Source of the DNA: Ilex aquifolium
Taxonomy: Eukaryota > Streptophyta > Magnoliopsida > Aquifoliales > Aquifoliaceae
Length of the DNA: 64,000 nucleotides
Direction: 5' to 3'
Assembly (NCBI GenBank): GCA_951799425.1
Contig: OX637410.1
Location: 248,001-312,000 of the forward strand
The notes below the pieces were generated by a model, which worked only from the letters and a program-made list of their open reading frames with translations, was not told where the DNA came from and did no database searches. Below, piece after piece: positions 35,217 to 46,597 of this stretch (its first letter is position 1; each line of letters opens with the position of its first letter). The position numbers and the translations under genes are program-made.

Positions 35217-36462
35217 AAACCACAATAAATTAGGCAAGGTCAAATAAAAAAAAAACAAAATGATCCCCAATCGTGAATGTCAAGTCTGGATTTCAATCCC
35301 AAATCACACAACAATCACCCAAACCAAGTCTGGACATCACAGATGACAACTCAGAAGCAAGAAATCACCAAAAAGAACAACCCCGCAAGGAATCCAACAC
35401 AATGTCAACACTTAATCAAACACTCCACACAACAGAACAACCACCAAATAGGATTGGATGCCGCAAAAAAAACGTGATGGCATCACAAATATGCACCGAA
35501 CAGTTGGAGAATTGGTCTAAAAAGCCACCACAAAACAACAATCACAACCCAAGCACGATCCCAATCTGGAATAAATTCAATACTGTTCAATGAAGAAATA
35601 ACAGTAGCTGAAACCCAATCAGCAAAAACAAAGCCCAGCAACACAGTCCATTACAAGAACCACCACAAAGTCCAAGCAAGCTCTTAGTAGTAAGAAGACA
35701 ACCCAATTCCAAGCCCACAGGACAAGTATAATCCAGCAACTCAGCACAATACCAAACCCTATTTGGAGCATTGTCCAGTAGCTGCCATGCAGGGCAACAC
35801 AAAACCAGCTAGCCAAAAGGGGAAGAATCAGGAACATAGAACAGCAGGTACCCAGCAACCCAAGAAAACTAACGGGCGAGGAAACTCAAAGGAGAGTCGT
35901 CTGCACAGTGAGCAGAAAGTCACAGCGGACAAAGAGAAAACCACAAATTGCCAACACGAATTAATGCAAGGGGCTTCAAACATCAATCAAGCCTCAATAA
36001 CTCCAAATCTCAGCTCTTAAAACAGAAACAGAGGGAAATAGGAGGTTCAGACTACTGCACAGTGGAAAAAAAACTTTGCTGATCTTGCAAATTCGACAAA
36101 AGAACAACCAGCTGCCTTCGAATCACACAACCGAGCACCTACCACCTCTAGTCACACCCCTTAGGCATGATTGGAAGCAATGGAATTGAAGAAAACAATA
36201 AAAGGGGCAGATCAAAAAATACGGTCGAATTTTTTGAAAATTATTCAAAAATAAAAAACCTTACCTATATGCTTCAAAAAAAGTCAAAAAACACCATAAA
36301 GAATAGGGCAAAAAATCGACTAAGGCAGTAGATTTTTGTTGCCAGAAGGTCACCTGCTGATGTCAGCGTCAGAATGCTGATGTCAGCAACAAACAATAGC
36401 TATTTTATTTTCTGTGTGCGCTTTTTTTTTTTTTTTACTGGTCTTTGCCTAAAAAATATTTT
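35217..36462 (-). other. Leader region of the copia relic
   Basis: Non-coding, rich in A and C on the plus strand. It lies between the truncated gag start and a primer site. Overlapping ORFs on both strands here look like composition artefacts. Near 36356 a short direct repeat, TGCTGATGTCAGC, occurs twice; similar text appears near 38996 in the neighbouring element. Confidence 0.45.
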
Positions 36463-36474
36463 GCTCTGCTACCA
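36463..36474 (-). other. Primer binding site of the copia relic
   Basis: The minus strand reads TGGTAGCAGAGC, one base from the tRNA-Met complement TGGTATCAGAGC, next to LTR-like DNA on its right. Confidence 0.6.
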
Positions 36475-36477
36475 AGT

Positions 36478-36677
36478 TGAAGTTGTATTAACAGAATTAG
36501 GGTTTGTAAGAAAAGGAAAAAAAAGGAAAGGAGAGAAAAAGAGAAAGAGAATAATGCATTGTGTAGGTTTAAGTTTCCCTACACTCTCTTATTTATAACT
36601 GTGCAACAATAGAGTAATTACAATATTACTCTACACAAACTAACTTATGTCTAATATATAAAATAAGAACTCTAACA
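36478..36677 (-). repeat. 5' LTR-like segment of the copia relic
   Basis: About 200 bp, from TGAAGTTGTATTAACAG to CTCTAACA, adjoining the primer site. Similarity to 34282-34426 is weak (shared TTAGGGTTT followed by a GA-rich run), so pairing of these two LTRs is uncertain. Confidence 0.45.
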
Positions 36678-38531
36678 GTTTATACTTGGCAAATTTACAA
36701 GCATCACAAACAAAAAATTGTCTACTATACTGTTTCACTAAACTAGAAAAAAAATGTTCTAAGACACCAAATTAGGGATGTCCCAAATGTCTATGCCACT
36801 TATGGTAGATTGAGGAGAAGCTTTAGCATCCAAAAGATACAAACCACCATGTGCTCTAAAACTGTCAATCGTTTTCCTCGATTTTAGTTCCTAAAAGATA
36901 TAACAAGTCAATTGAAGGAAATCGTAATACCACAACAAACAATAAATAGTGGAGAACAGAGGAGAGGGATAAGGTGGATGAGCAATCAATTGAACATTTC
37001 TCAAAAATGGAGGATAAAGATCTATTTGACACTTTGACTTTATCCCTACCAGAATATGTAAAGTATGAAGAGAAAGACTAGAAAACTTATCATGTGCTCC
37101 AAAATTTATTATCGAAAGAGTATATGAGGATAACACAGTAAACACGAATAGTTATACATTTATAAGCAAAGTTGGAAGAAGAGGCATGATTAGGAGCTGT
37201 AGTAACGGAAATATCAAGACGAGCTATCAGACGATAAAGTGTCTCATCTCATCGTGAGAGAAATTGGAGAGAGTAGACAGAGATGGAGTCTATGAAGAGT
37301 CAGACATTTGTACATGGGATTGCACATTACCACTTTGACTTTATCCCTACCAGAATATGTAAAGTATGAAGAGAAAGACTAAAAAACTTATCATGTGCTC
37401 CAAAATCTATTATCGAAGGAGTATATGAGGATAACACAGTAAACACACAAGTAGTTATACCTCTATAAGCAAAGTTGGAAGAAGAGGCATGATTAGGAGC
37501 TGTAATAACGGAAACATCAAGACGAGCTATCAGACGCCTAAGTGTCTCATCTCGTCGTGAGAGAACTTGGAGGGAGCAGACAGAGATGGAGTCTATGAAG
37601 AGTCAGACATTTGTGCATGGGATTGCACATTACCCCCTTTGGCCACCACCACGGCTACCACCTCGACCACGTGAAAAATGTACAGTCAGCTTCCAACATA
37701 ACTCCCTAGTATTCCTGATTTTTCCGCAATAGTCACACTCTAAGCCATCCTTAGCAACAGTGCTACTTGTCTCAGTAAACTTGGACAAGGCTAAACTTAA
37801 GCCACGCCGAGGGATAACAACCAATGTAGATTGTTCCTGAGTAGGATTATAAACGATGGCATCCTCCGACTCTTCTCTAGTTGAACATGGGCATAGACCT
37901 ATCGTAAAGTAGGAAATGTACAATAACCCAAAATCTGAACTTGAATATAATCATACTCCATATTAAGACCAGCAAAAAAGTCATACACCCTTTCTTTTTC
38001 CACCTACTGAAATTTTACTAAATCATTAGAACAATCCGTCTGGAAACTCTGATAGTAATCAAGCTCCTACCATAAAGGTAGTCAATTATGCATAGTACAC
38101 TGCTAGTGTCTTACATTCTGGTGGTCTTCCAAACTTTCTTTCTGAGGTCATACGCCTTAGCATGGTTGCCTCTTTGGGAATATATGTGAGCAAACAACAG
38201 TCAAAATTTTAAGGACTATATCAAGCAGCAGAAAACCATGACTATTAGAAGGTTTCATTGAATAAGTAACCAAGACATAACTAAAGCATTGTCAGATGTC
38301 CACTGCTTTAAGGGAGAACCATTCACTAGGTTTCTTAGCCTTTCCACTCAAATATCCATCCAAAGATATAACTTGGACCGATAAAAGGTAGGCTTCTGAT
38401 CATGCCAGATAATTGCTCTCATCTAGCTTCTCTGGACTAATTTGAACAGAATGACAAGAGCCCCTAAACGACTCGACTCACTTCCTCCGGTACTTTGTCC
38501 TGTATTGGTAGAGGTCACACTAGCTTCCACC
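36678..38531 (-). pseudogene. second copia relic: pre-integrase block and gag
   Basis: The minus strand carries an integrase-leading block, YHKWHRHLGHP, at 36774-36808. A duplicated 300-bp segment follows (see 37030-37633). Next is a gag end with knuckle-like CDYCGKIRNTRELCWKLT and a Gly/Arg-rich tail (GRGGSRGGG) near 37630-37740. The gag start MVEASVTSTNTGQSTGG at 38531 leads, after a frameshift, to ISPEKLDESNYLAWS. The order is copia-like but broken by stops and shifts. Confidence 0.7.
37030..37633. repeat. Tandem duplication, two ~301-bp copies
   Basis: CACTTTGACTTTATCCCTAC starts at 37030 and again at 37331. The two copies (37030-37330 and 37331-37633) are nearly identical, differing by scattered substitutions and a 2-bp insertion. 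Both end in GGGATTGCACATTAC. The duplication lies in the gag-side coding relic. Confidence 0.88.
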
Positions 38532-39099
38532 ATATTCACACAATAGAATCACCACAAAATCATAACCAGAAGCAAAAAATCACAGCCTAAACAAATTCCA
38601 CCATAACCATAAAATTTCTCCAAAAATAGCCAAACAATTTATGTGCACCAATTGGAAGAAAAAGAGACCAGATCTGATCACTGTGGAACTACCAAAAGTG
38701 GAGCAAGTCGAAGAATAGTGAAGAAAATCACTACTAAGGGTCAAACAAATCTTAAAAAAAAACCCACAAATCCAATCAAAGGGAATAGGATCGACTTGTA
38801 AAAAACCTTCAGATTGCTTGAAAATCACAAGTCACACCTTCGAAGAGCAAAAACGCAAAAAAAAAAAAAAAAAATTCAAAATTCAAAAGACCAATCAAAC
38901 GTCTTCAAAACATTCTAGAAAAATAACCATAATACTTGGGGGATGAAGTAAAATCTGAAACACCTTTTTTCAAAAAATTTTGACACCGTCGTTGTTGATG
39001 TCAGTCTATCAGATGATGACATCAGACACTGTTGAAGGCCACTGACTACTAGGTTGAATTTCGACAACTTTGGGATATTCGATTTGGATCACGACTCTA
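38532..39099 (-). other. Leader of the second copia relic
   Basis: Non-coding sequence upstream (minus strand) of the gag start, with a long A-run at 38857-38874 and the repeat TGATGTCAG/GATGACATCAG near 39000. No clear primer site was found. Confidence 0.4.
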
Positions 39100-39108
39100 A
39101 ATATATAA

Positions 39109-40065
39109 GGGTAATTATCATCCACACCTCCTCTAGATAGGCATATCTTTAATGAGACCCCTTTCATTATCAAACATATCACTAACATCCTTTCTAATTT
39201 ACATTTAAACATCACCGACATCCCTCTGACACCCCTCTACCGTTAAATCACCGTTTCTAACAAAAAAAAATTCATCTAAAATACAAAAATTACCCCTACA
39301 TAAATCCCAAATAAATTTTTTAAATAAAATTTGATTAAAATTCATTTTTATACATATTAAAATTCGAGCCAATTAAAAAAAAATTTCTACATATTAAAAT
39401 TTTAGTTGATTAAAATTCGATTCGAATTGATTAAATTTTATTTTTTTTACATATTAAAATTAGAGGCTATTAAAATTCTTTTTTTACATATTAATATTGG
39501 AGCCGATTCGAGCTAAACCTGAGCTGCTAGCGCCGATTAAAATTCGATTCGATTAAAATTTGTGTTTTTTTATGCATTAAAATTTGTTTTTTACACATTA
39601 AAATTTGAGATTAAAATTTATATTTTTTATGCACCAAAATTCGGGCCAGTTAGAATTCGATTCAAGTTGATTAAAATTTGATTTGAGCCGATTAAATCAA
39701 ATTTTAATCGGCTCAAATCGAATTTAAATCAACTCAAATTTTAATACATAAAAAATATAATTTTTAATCGACTCGAATTTTAATACATAAAAAATGAATT
39801 TTAATTAGCCCGAATCGAATTTTAATCGGTCTGAATTTTAATATGTAAAAAAAATTAGAAAATAGAGGAGGTCTCATTAAAGATATGTCTATCTAAAGGG
39901 GGTGTGGATGAAGTTTTTCCTAATAATATATCATGAGTAATTTAATAAAATTGCATTCTAGTTAACTTCATTAATCTGACAGAGGATGTCAGTGATATTT
40001 CAAATAATAGAGGGAGTCTCGTTAAGGATATGTCTATCTAGAAGGGGTGCTAATGATAATTACCC
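39109..40065. mobile_element. Foldback Mutator-like non-autonomous element
   Basis: Terminal inverted repeats of about 95 bp: the left begins GGGTAATTATCAT and the reverse complement of the right begins GGGTAATTATCAT. They share CTAGATAG.CATATC.TTAA.GAGAC further in. Flanks AATATATAA (39100-39108) and TATACATAA (40066-40074) agree at 7 of 9 positions, fitting a decayed 9-bp target duplication. A second copy of the right repeat lies at about 39855-39930. The interior is an AT-rich set of inverted repeats around TTAAAATTCGATTCG. No transposase. Confidence 0.75.
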
Positions 40066-40124
40066 TATACATAATTACATAGTTCTAAACTACATTTATT
40101 CTAGAAATGACACATAACGTAACA
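40066..40124 (-). repeat. Right LTR end of a copia relic, split by the foldback element
   Basis: TTATTCTAGAAATGACACA followed by TAACGTAACA (40097-40124) parallels 34400-34426. The rest of this LTR appears to continue left of the foldback element, near 39030-39108. Confidence 0.45.
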
Positions 40125-41186
40125 TTAAGTTTGGTCAATCACTCGTTGATGATTGATGGCCAAAGAAGATGAATCTATATCTACACTGTTCAAACAATTG
40201 TTGATTGGGAGCTCAACTGCAAAAATGACAACCAACTTGTGCACACTTCGTGTAAATATTCCATTAATTCTTGGAGTGAATCTAGCTTATCATCCATAGC
40301 ATCTTGTTATTGGAATAAAACCAATACTTTGCCAGTCAGTTCTGCACGGAGACCATTTTCATTGGAGGAGTATTGTGAGAGAAGTCAAAAAATTATGGGG
40401 CTAAAATGTAATTTTGGAAACGTCAGTGACCAATTCCTTAATTTTAAATATTTTTGGGTTATATCTATAATTTCTAAAACTTTTGGATACAGTTTTGTAA
40501 TTACAGAAAAGTCCTTAATGCAATTTCAAAATCGTTGTGGTGGATCTCTAATTTCCAGAAAATATGGGTTGGGTCAAAAGAGCATGTTTCTTTTTATTTC
40601 TTGATTGGATAGGATTGTTTAGACATTGATTGGGTCTCAATATTAGTTTTTGGATTTGGGTGGCATTAGGTTTCTGATGAAGTGGGCCAAGCCCTTTAAA
40701 AAGTAATAGGACCGAATGTCAAACAAGTGGGTCAAATTCTCTAACTTAAACCAAATGGGCAGGTCAACAACTAGGTAAAAATTTAACCCAACAACCAAGT
40801 CATCGTTTTCTTTAGAGACCACTGCTATGTATCTTAAAAAACCCTAGCTTTGGTTTCAGCCGCAACAAAATGAACAAAAAAAGTTGTCAATGCAACAGGT
40901 CGCAATGACGTCTTGCACTTAGAGCTAGCAAATGATGAGGATTATGGCAACCTTCAAATTCAACGCAACTTTCACAATGTCGGAAATGACTGATTTGATA
41001 CGGCAAAGAGCATGAAAGCAGCGTTTTCCATCAAGTTGACATGCGTTGTTTCCGGCAAAAGTGTGGAATGATGGAGATTTGAGCAATGAAGAAACATTGA
41101 CGAAAGAAGGCAAAGACAATGAACAGTGACAAACGCATGTTCAGTTAAGCGTGATGAGAAATGGCAGCGATTGAGGATCAAAGTTG
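40125..41186. other. Interior of element E, no recognisable coding
   Basis: Lies between copia relic DNA and the primer site at 41189-41199. Short ORFs on both strands show no family text. It may be a large non-coding (LARD-like) interior or a much decayed one. Confidence 0.4.
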
Positions 41187-41188
41187 GT

Positions 41189-41199
41189 CTCTGATACCA
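41189..41199 (-). other. Primer binding site of element E
   Basis: The minus strand reads TGGTATCAGAGACC, a tRNA-Met type site, directly left of the LTR-like segment starting at 41202. Confidence 0.7.
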
Positions 41200-41201
41200 A
41201 T

Positions 41202-41485
41202 TGATGCTGGGGACGGATGAGAAAGAGGTTAACCAAATCCTGCCAAGAATTATGTCAAGAATCACAAATTCTCCCCAGAGAATACTCAAATGAATATTCA
41301 ACTCGAATTTAATTAAATCTTCTACCAAGACTAAAATTACTCCACTACTAAAATCTATTCAAATCTCCAAACAGATGGATACTACCAAACAAAATAATCG
41401 AATAAATAATAAAAATCCAAATAGGAAATAATACTTAAATAATTAAAATCTTAATCTCTCATTTTATGTCTATCCAATCCCGTCA
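41202..41485 (-). repeat. 5' LTR of element E
   Basis: Direct repeat of 33555-33894. The match stops near 41485 after CCAATCCCG, so the outer part of this LTR is lost or replaced. About 320 bp further left on the minus strand lies release factor exon 41806-41992. Confidence 0.6.
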
Positions 41486-41805
41486 CTAGGTCTTGCTTCG
41501 CTCCCTTTGTTTTAGCATAAGTCAGTTGTTTAAGTTGTCTACCTCTAGAAACAGGGAAACATCTACTTGATAGCACTGGAATTTTAATCCAACTGAAATA
41601 ATTGCCAAATCATGCTACTTTGTGTTAAGAGAAAATGTACCGATATAAACCACCCTCTAAACAGAAACAAATGTACCAATATAAACAACTCTATGGACCA
41701 CCCAATTCTCACCAATATAGATACAAACATACATACCCAGTCAAGAAACAACAGAAGCAGAAGAACAAAACAACCTCAAGAAAGAAAAACAGTTTGAGAA
41801 AGAAC

Positions 41806-41992
41806 CTGTGCAACGAACAGCAACACCGGTGGGGATGTGAGTAATACGAACCGCAGTTTCAACCTTGTTCACATTCTGGCCTCCTTTCCCACCTGCTCTG
41901 GAGAAACTAATTTCCAGGTCTTCCTCGGGTATTTCAACATCCATTGACTCATCGGGAAGAAGAGGCATGACTTCAACACCAGAAAAGCTTGT
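41806..41992 (-). CDS. HCF109: Release factor 2 exon with the GGQ motif
   Basis: 62 codons plus one base, between acceptor CTGCACAG and donor CAG|GTTCTTTC. Starts [13 protein letters not shown] and contains [16 protein letters not shown]. The GGQ tripeptide enters the ribosomal peptidyl transferase centre and triggers peptide release. It ends [10 protein letters not shown]. It joins the exon on its right in phase 0 and the last exon in phase 1. Every family landmark is present and there is no stop. Confidence 0.95.
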
Positions 41993-43906
41993 CTGTGCAG
42001 TGTATAATTTTAAAATTGGTCAGAATTATCTGATGATCGTGCAGGATAGAGAACAAGAGATAATCATTTCCACAGAAGTCTACCATATCCTGTTTGCCAA
42101 TATTAACTCCTAAATTCCAGGGTCTACATGCAACTCCCATCACTGACATGACCCGTAAACTTCCTTTATATTTGAGGAAAAATTTCCACTTCCAGCAATA
42201 TCTAAAGTTAATACTAATAATTAGATTCAAAAGTATAGATCATATTGACTGTTGATAATAAAAAAGCAAGAAATGTATATGCAAGATATATAAAGGGGGT
42301 ATTTTAGATCTTTCAACATTTCTGACATTAGTATCTGCTGCCGTAGCAACATATTAGACTGATTATGATAAATGAACTAGGTGGCTTATACATGTGATAA
42401 ATGGCTTTCAGAAAAAAAATTGGTGCTTGGTGCAGTATGTTTGTCTAGGATACAACGAATCCAGGCCTATCTTCCGAGTCACCTTCATGAAACAATCTAG
42501 TTCAGAACTCCATATTATGCAATAAATAAACAAATTGATTCTGAGAATGAAAATTACACCCATTACTTTGAACAGCAGGGCAGACCATTTGGGGGAAAAC
42601 ATCAACATGTCTAAGTGTCAGAAATTATTTATGGGGTAAAAAAATATTATTTTGCTCATTATTTAGTATTCATTTTTCTTTACTTCCTGGAATAACTTAA
42701 TTTTGGCCAAGCAGCAGCATTGAACCAACAATCTTCTGTTAGATGGTGGAGACCAGATATCATCCAAACATAAAACTCAGTCAAGGCAAGAGATGACATG
42801 ACCCCATTTCTCCTCACTCAAGCAACTAAGTTCAACAGTTGGAGAGGGTGAGGACAGCATATCAGAGAATCAACTCGGTCTGCTTACTGGACAAGGATCG
42901 ATTGTTTGCGTTTCCACCAATTTTGGCCTTTTGGCATGGTCCTGTACCTCCACACCAAGTCTAAATTTTTGAAAAGAAAACAATGGCAGCTCATCCAAAA
43001 TTGTATGCAATAAAGGTTGCCTCAATGTATGGACGGACCATTTGTGAAACACTGGAACAATAGAAACCTCAAACAGGTATCCCATTCATACAATATGGTC
43101 CTCTCATTGTATTGATGCTATATTGTTAGAAACACGGTGGGGTTTCATATCAGAAATACACGACCATGATAAACAATCTTCGAGCCAGAAGCCTGGTGCA
43201 TAGGCAGTAACCATCGTTACCAGTCATACAGCCCAGTCAACCCATTAAAAAATGCATTCCAAACAGACCAAATGTTAAACTCAGGAACTTTTTACCATGA
43301 ACAGATGTGCGTCTAGAAAGTTGTTCTCAAATAATCCCCCACATGGTTGAGCTCTCAATTGTATGCTTTTTGCTGTCCTTTTATCTTATGGAAAAACTTG
43401 AGCGTTTAGCATGTCTGCTATTGGCACTTTTTCCTTTCTTTCTGATATTTTTGGTATGAATGAGGAACATAAACATCAAAAAATAATTGGTTTGACTGAA
43501 AAAAAATAGAGAACACTTTTCCTCTTGCCAGATGTGCCTGTGGTACCCATTCAACAAAAAATGAATTGTATGCATGTCCTAAACCATAGTCATGCCATGG
43601 GGAATACAAGGGTACTTCATTCACTTTTAGTGTCATGAAACAAAAAAAAAAGGGCCTACCTAACAAAGAACATTGCACAACCAAGTTTCAACCAGATGAT
43701 GATTGAAGTGGTGGCCACATGGTTCCATCTATAACTACATTATAACGCTGTACATGTTGAGTCTTCTCTTCTCAATGTCAATACACAAGAAAATGACTTC
43801 AACTATTGGTTCCATGGGAGGTATTGCTTTGGCTATAGAAGATTCTCAATTTATGAAAACTGGAAGAGATAAATAAAAATAATAGGTTATAATCATGGCA
43901 GGTTAC
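41993..43906. other. Release factor intron, 1.9 kb
   Basis: Bounded on the minus strand by donor GTAACC and acceptor CTGCACAG. No transposable element recognised. It is the only visible intron of normal plant size. Confidence 0.7.
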
Positions 43907-44122
43907 CTGACGAAGGCCTTTTGCATTGAACGGAGATTGTCGCACAATGCGGTGTGTTCCTTTCTCTCCAGACAAATACCCATATGCATACTGGCCTTCG
44001 AGTTCAATTGTAGCTGACTTAATCCCAGCTTCTTCTCCCATGGATTTCTCTACTACTTTGGTTTTGTATCGCTGCTTCTCTCCCCATCTCACATACATCC
44101 TGAGAAGCATGTCAGCCCAATC
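43907..44122 (-). CDS. HCF109: Release factor 2 exon with the SPF anticodon-like motif
   Basis: Exactly 72 codons, from acceptor CTGCAG|GATTGG to donor CGTCAG|GTAACC, phase 0 at both ends. Starts DWADMLLRMYVRWGEKQRYK and holds YGYLSGEKGTHRIVRQSPFN. The SPF tripeptide reads the second and third stop-codon bases and marks RF2 as opposed to the PxT motif of RF1. Intact. Confidence 0.95.
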
Positions 44123-44604
44123 CTGCAGTGAACATTATCAAAGAATTTTACCAAAAAAAAAAAACTCGCAGACACTACTAATACAGAACTCTGTGACCCC
44201 ATTTTCCACTATATAGTGACTGAAAAGGCATTGATCTGCATTTTACCAACAAGAATACATGTTAAAAGATCCATCTTGTGGATCACCAAGGACTGTTACG
44301 AAAAACACTTATAAAAATAATATGCAAGCGAAGTAGCTCAGATAGAGACATCCACCAAGGAAAAACAAAATTAGTGATCTTTCCCAATGATGCTAATGGA
44401 GTACTGAAAGAAATGGTTTGTGTCACTGCAGGCATCAAGAAAACATTAGAATTTTGGCCATCCAATTCACATGTTGTATTGGTCTGCTGTGTTTATCAAT
44501 GCCGACCATTCAGTGATGGTATATTTGCCAATATGACATTATATTTAACAGTCCGGATATTGCCTTAATTCTAAACAGAAAGCATACGAACTGAGAAACG
44601 TATA
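44123..44604. other. Left part of the 19.8-kb intron
   Basis: Intron sequence between the 43907-44122 exon and the first hAT-like element. The 97-codon ORF here shows no family character. Confidence 0.6.
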
Positions 44605-44751
44605 ATTGGTATCAGTGTTTTTAAACCCAGACCAGCCCAGCAAGTTGACCCGGAAAACCAGTGAACCGGTGCCTAAACCGATCTGGTTCACCAATTAGAT
44701 TGTTCAAGTAATCCACCCGCTGAAGAACCGTTAAACCGGCTAGTTTATGTG

Positions 44752-44912
44752 TGTTAAGTTGGGAGAATTAACACAATATTAGAGAGAAACGGAGAGTGGT
44801 CAAAACTTAACTTTCCTCTCACAAACCACTTGTATTTATAGTTAACTTATAATAATACAAAAGACGTATATACCCTCTACTATTTACACGTAAGACCCTA
44901 ATACTCTTAACA
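44752..44912 (-). repeat. 3' LTR of copia A
   Basis: Plus strand TGTTAAGTTGGGAG...ACTCTTAACA. Followed on the right by CTCCCCCTCAAACTGG, which on the minus strand is the polypurine tract TTGAGGGGGAG. Confidence 0.92.
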
Positions 44913-45177
44913 CTCCCCCTCAAACTGGACTATATATATCATATAATTCAAGCTTGGAACAAATTGCTATAAGACGTGTATGACTCAATGTTTTGGTAAA
45001 CATATCTGCAAGCTGATCTTCAGATTTCACAAATGGAGTCGTAATCTCTCCAGCTACTATCTTGTCTTCTCGTAAAACACTAGATTGACGGTGACATAAA
45101 TAGCTGCCTGGTTATAACAGAATAACTGTAAAGGAGAATGAACTGGAAATTCAATTTCTTGGAGAAAGTGTAGTAGC

Positions 45178-46431
45178 CATAGTTCTGAATAACGGTAACG
45201 GCTGCCATAACGGTAACGGTAACGGAGTAACGGATGCGGGATGAAACGGGCGTTACGTAACAGTAACGGAAACCGGGAGCGTGAATTTTTTGTTTTTATT
45301 CACACCTCTCTCCAAAAACAATTTATGTATTTCTAACTTTAAGGTTATGTAAATATAGGCCTTTTGTGACATGTTATACATTTTATTGTATTATAAATGA
45401 TGTTATATGAATTTATCTTTTAATAATTACGTGATAGTTTATACATTTTCTAGTGACTTTTAATTGAAGGGAACCCACTTAAATATTTCTGTGAGAATTT
45501 AGAAACCATACCCAATTGTGATTTTATCAAGACTCTTTTTTTAATTATGGTATACATTCCTGGAAAAATATTAGTAAAATATAAAACAAAAAATCTGTTA
45601 ATTCTATTGGGCCAAGCTAGACCCATTTTTGATATTTGGGCCAACTTTTAGCTCATATTTAGAGGTCTCCTGTTTTCACAAGGGGCAGCTTAGTCTTTTC
45701 ACCCATGGTAAAAAAACCCTAATATAATCTCTTTACCTAGAGCCATTTCACTGTCGTTCATCTACCCTAAATAGAGATTTCGACTCTTCCTTCGATCACC
45801 GACCTTGATTTATCACATAATCTTCTCACCGGCTCAATTCCGTCGAATTTTGATAATTGTAGTACGTTGAAAAGCTTCAATGTATCGTATAATCAGCTCA
45901 CGGGACCAGTACCATCATCAGGTTCGATATTTTCAATTCTTCATCCGTCGTCGTTCATAAAAAACGAAGGTCTATGCGTAGGATTCTCCACAAACCATGC
46001 CGGACAGTTGGACTCACCGCCGGGGCAGTAGAGGTCCGACCACAGCCGAAGAAGGGCTCTCTCCCCTATAGTAGGCTGTGAAAATTGAAATTCCACCCAA
46101 AGTAGCGAAGCAGTAGTCTTTGTCGATGCCGTTGAAGAGGTACCAGATCTGCACACCTCATTCTCTTAATATCTGCTCTTCTCTTTTCATATAATCTTCT
46201 TGATTTTCTTTTTTTTTTTAATGGCAAAATCAAGAGTTGTTGATGTGTAACGGCCGTTACAGCAATATAACGGAATGTAACGTCCGTTACAGTCCGTTAC
46301 GCCACCGTAACGCCCGTTACGGATGTGATTTTTTTTCTTGCCGATAAATCGGGGTGTAACGGTATCGTCGACCTCTGTTACTGTTACGTAACGGTCGTTA
46401 CGCATAGTAACGGCCGATTTTCAAAACCATG
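45178..46431. mobile_element. hAT-like non-autonomous element 1 (Pack-type)
   Basis: Exact 8-bp target duplication GTAGTAGC (45170-45177 and 46432-46439). Termini CATAGTTCTGAA and, reversed, CATGGTTTTGAA. Both subterminal regions are packed with GTAACGG and its complement CCGTTAC (about 45188-45275 and 46247-46418). The interior carries a receptor kinase fragment (45774-46031). No transposase. Inserted into the RNase H region of copia A. Confidence 0.85.
45774..46031 (+). pseudogene. Captured LRR receptor kinase fragment (PXY/TDR-like)
   Basis: Plus-strand frame: EISTLPSITDLDLSHNLLTG, then SIPSNFDNCSTLKSFNVSYN, QLTGPVPSSGSIFSILHPSS, FIKNEGLCVG and a stop at 46029-46031. This is the last leucine-rich repeat and the capping region of a plant LRR receptor-like kinase. 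It most resembles PXY/TDR and its relatives, which perceive CLE peptides at the cell surface. The piece starts abruptly, lacks the transmembrane and kinase parts and has no start codon. It sits between the hAT ends, so it was probably captured from a host gene. Confidence 0.8.
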
Positions 46432-46597
46432 GTAGTAGCCACGTCAACTCACTCGTTGTATGCGCCATTGCTCTATACTCAGCCTCAGCACTGGATCTCA
46501 TTACCACGGGTTATTTCTTACTTTTCCAAGAGACAACATTACCTCCTAAGAAAGTACATTAATCAGTGGTTGATCTCCGATCAAAAGGAGAGCTCGC

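Noticed and set aside
35273..36020. Gln/Asn/Lys-rich ORFs on the plus strand
   Set aside because: They fall in the leader of a minus-strand copia relic; A/C-rich composition removes stops by chance.
34277..40129. One complete copia element flanked by TTAAG
   Set aside because: TTAAG occurs at both places, but two different primer/LTR sets lie between and the LTR starts do not line up, so a single element could not be supported.
45941..46156. 71-codon minus-strand ORF in hAT-like element 1
   Set aside because: The plus strand carries clear LRR coding text here; this is its shadow.
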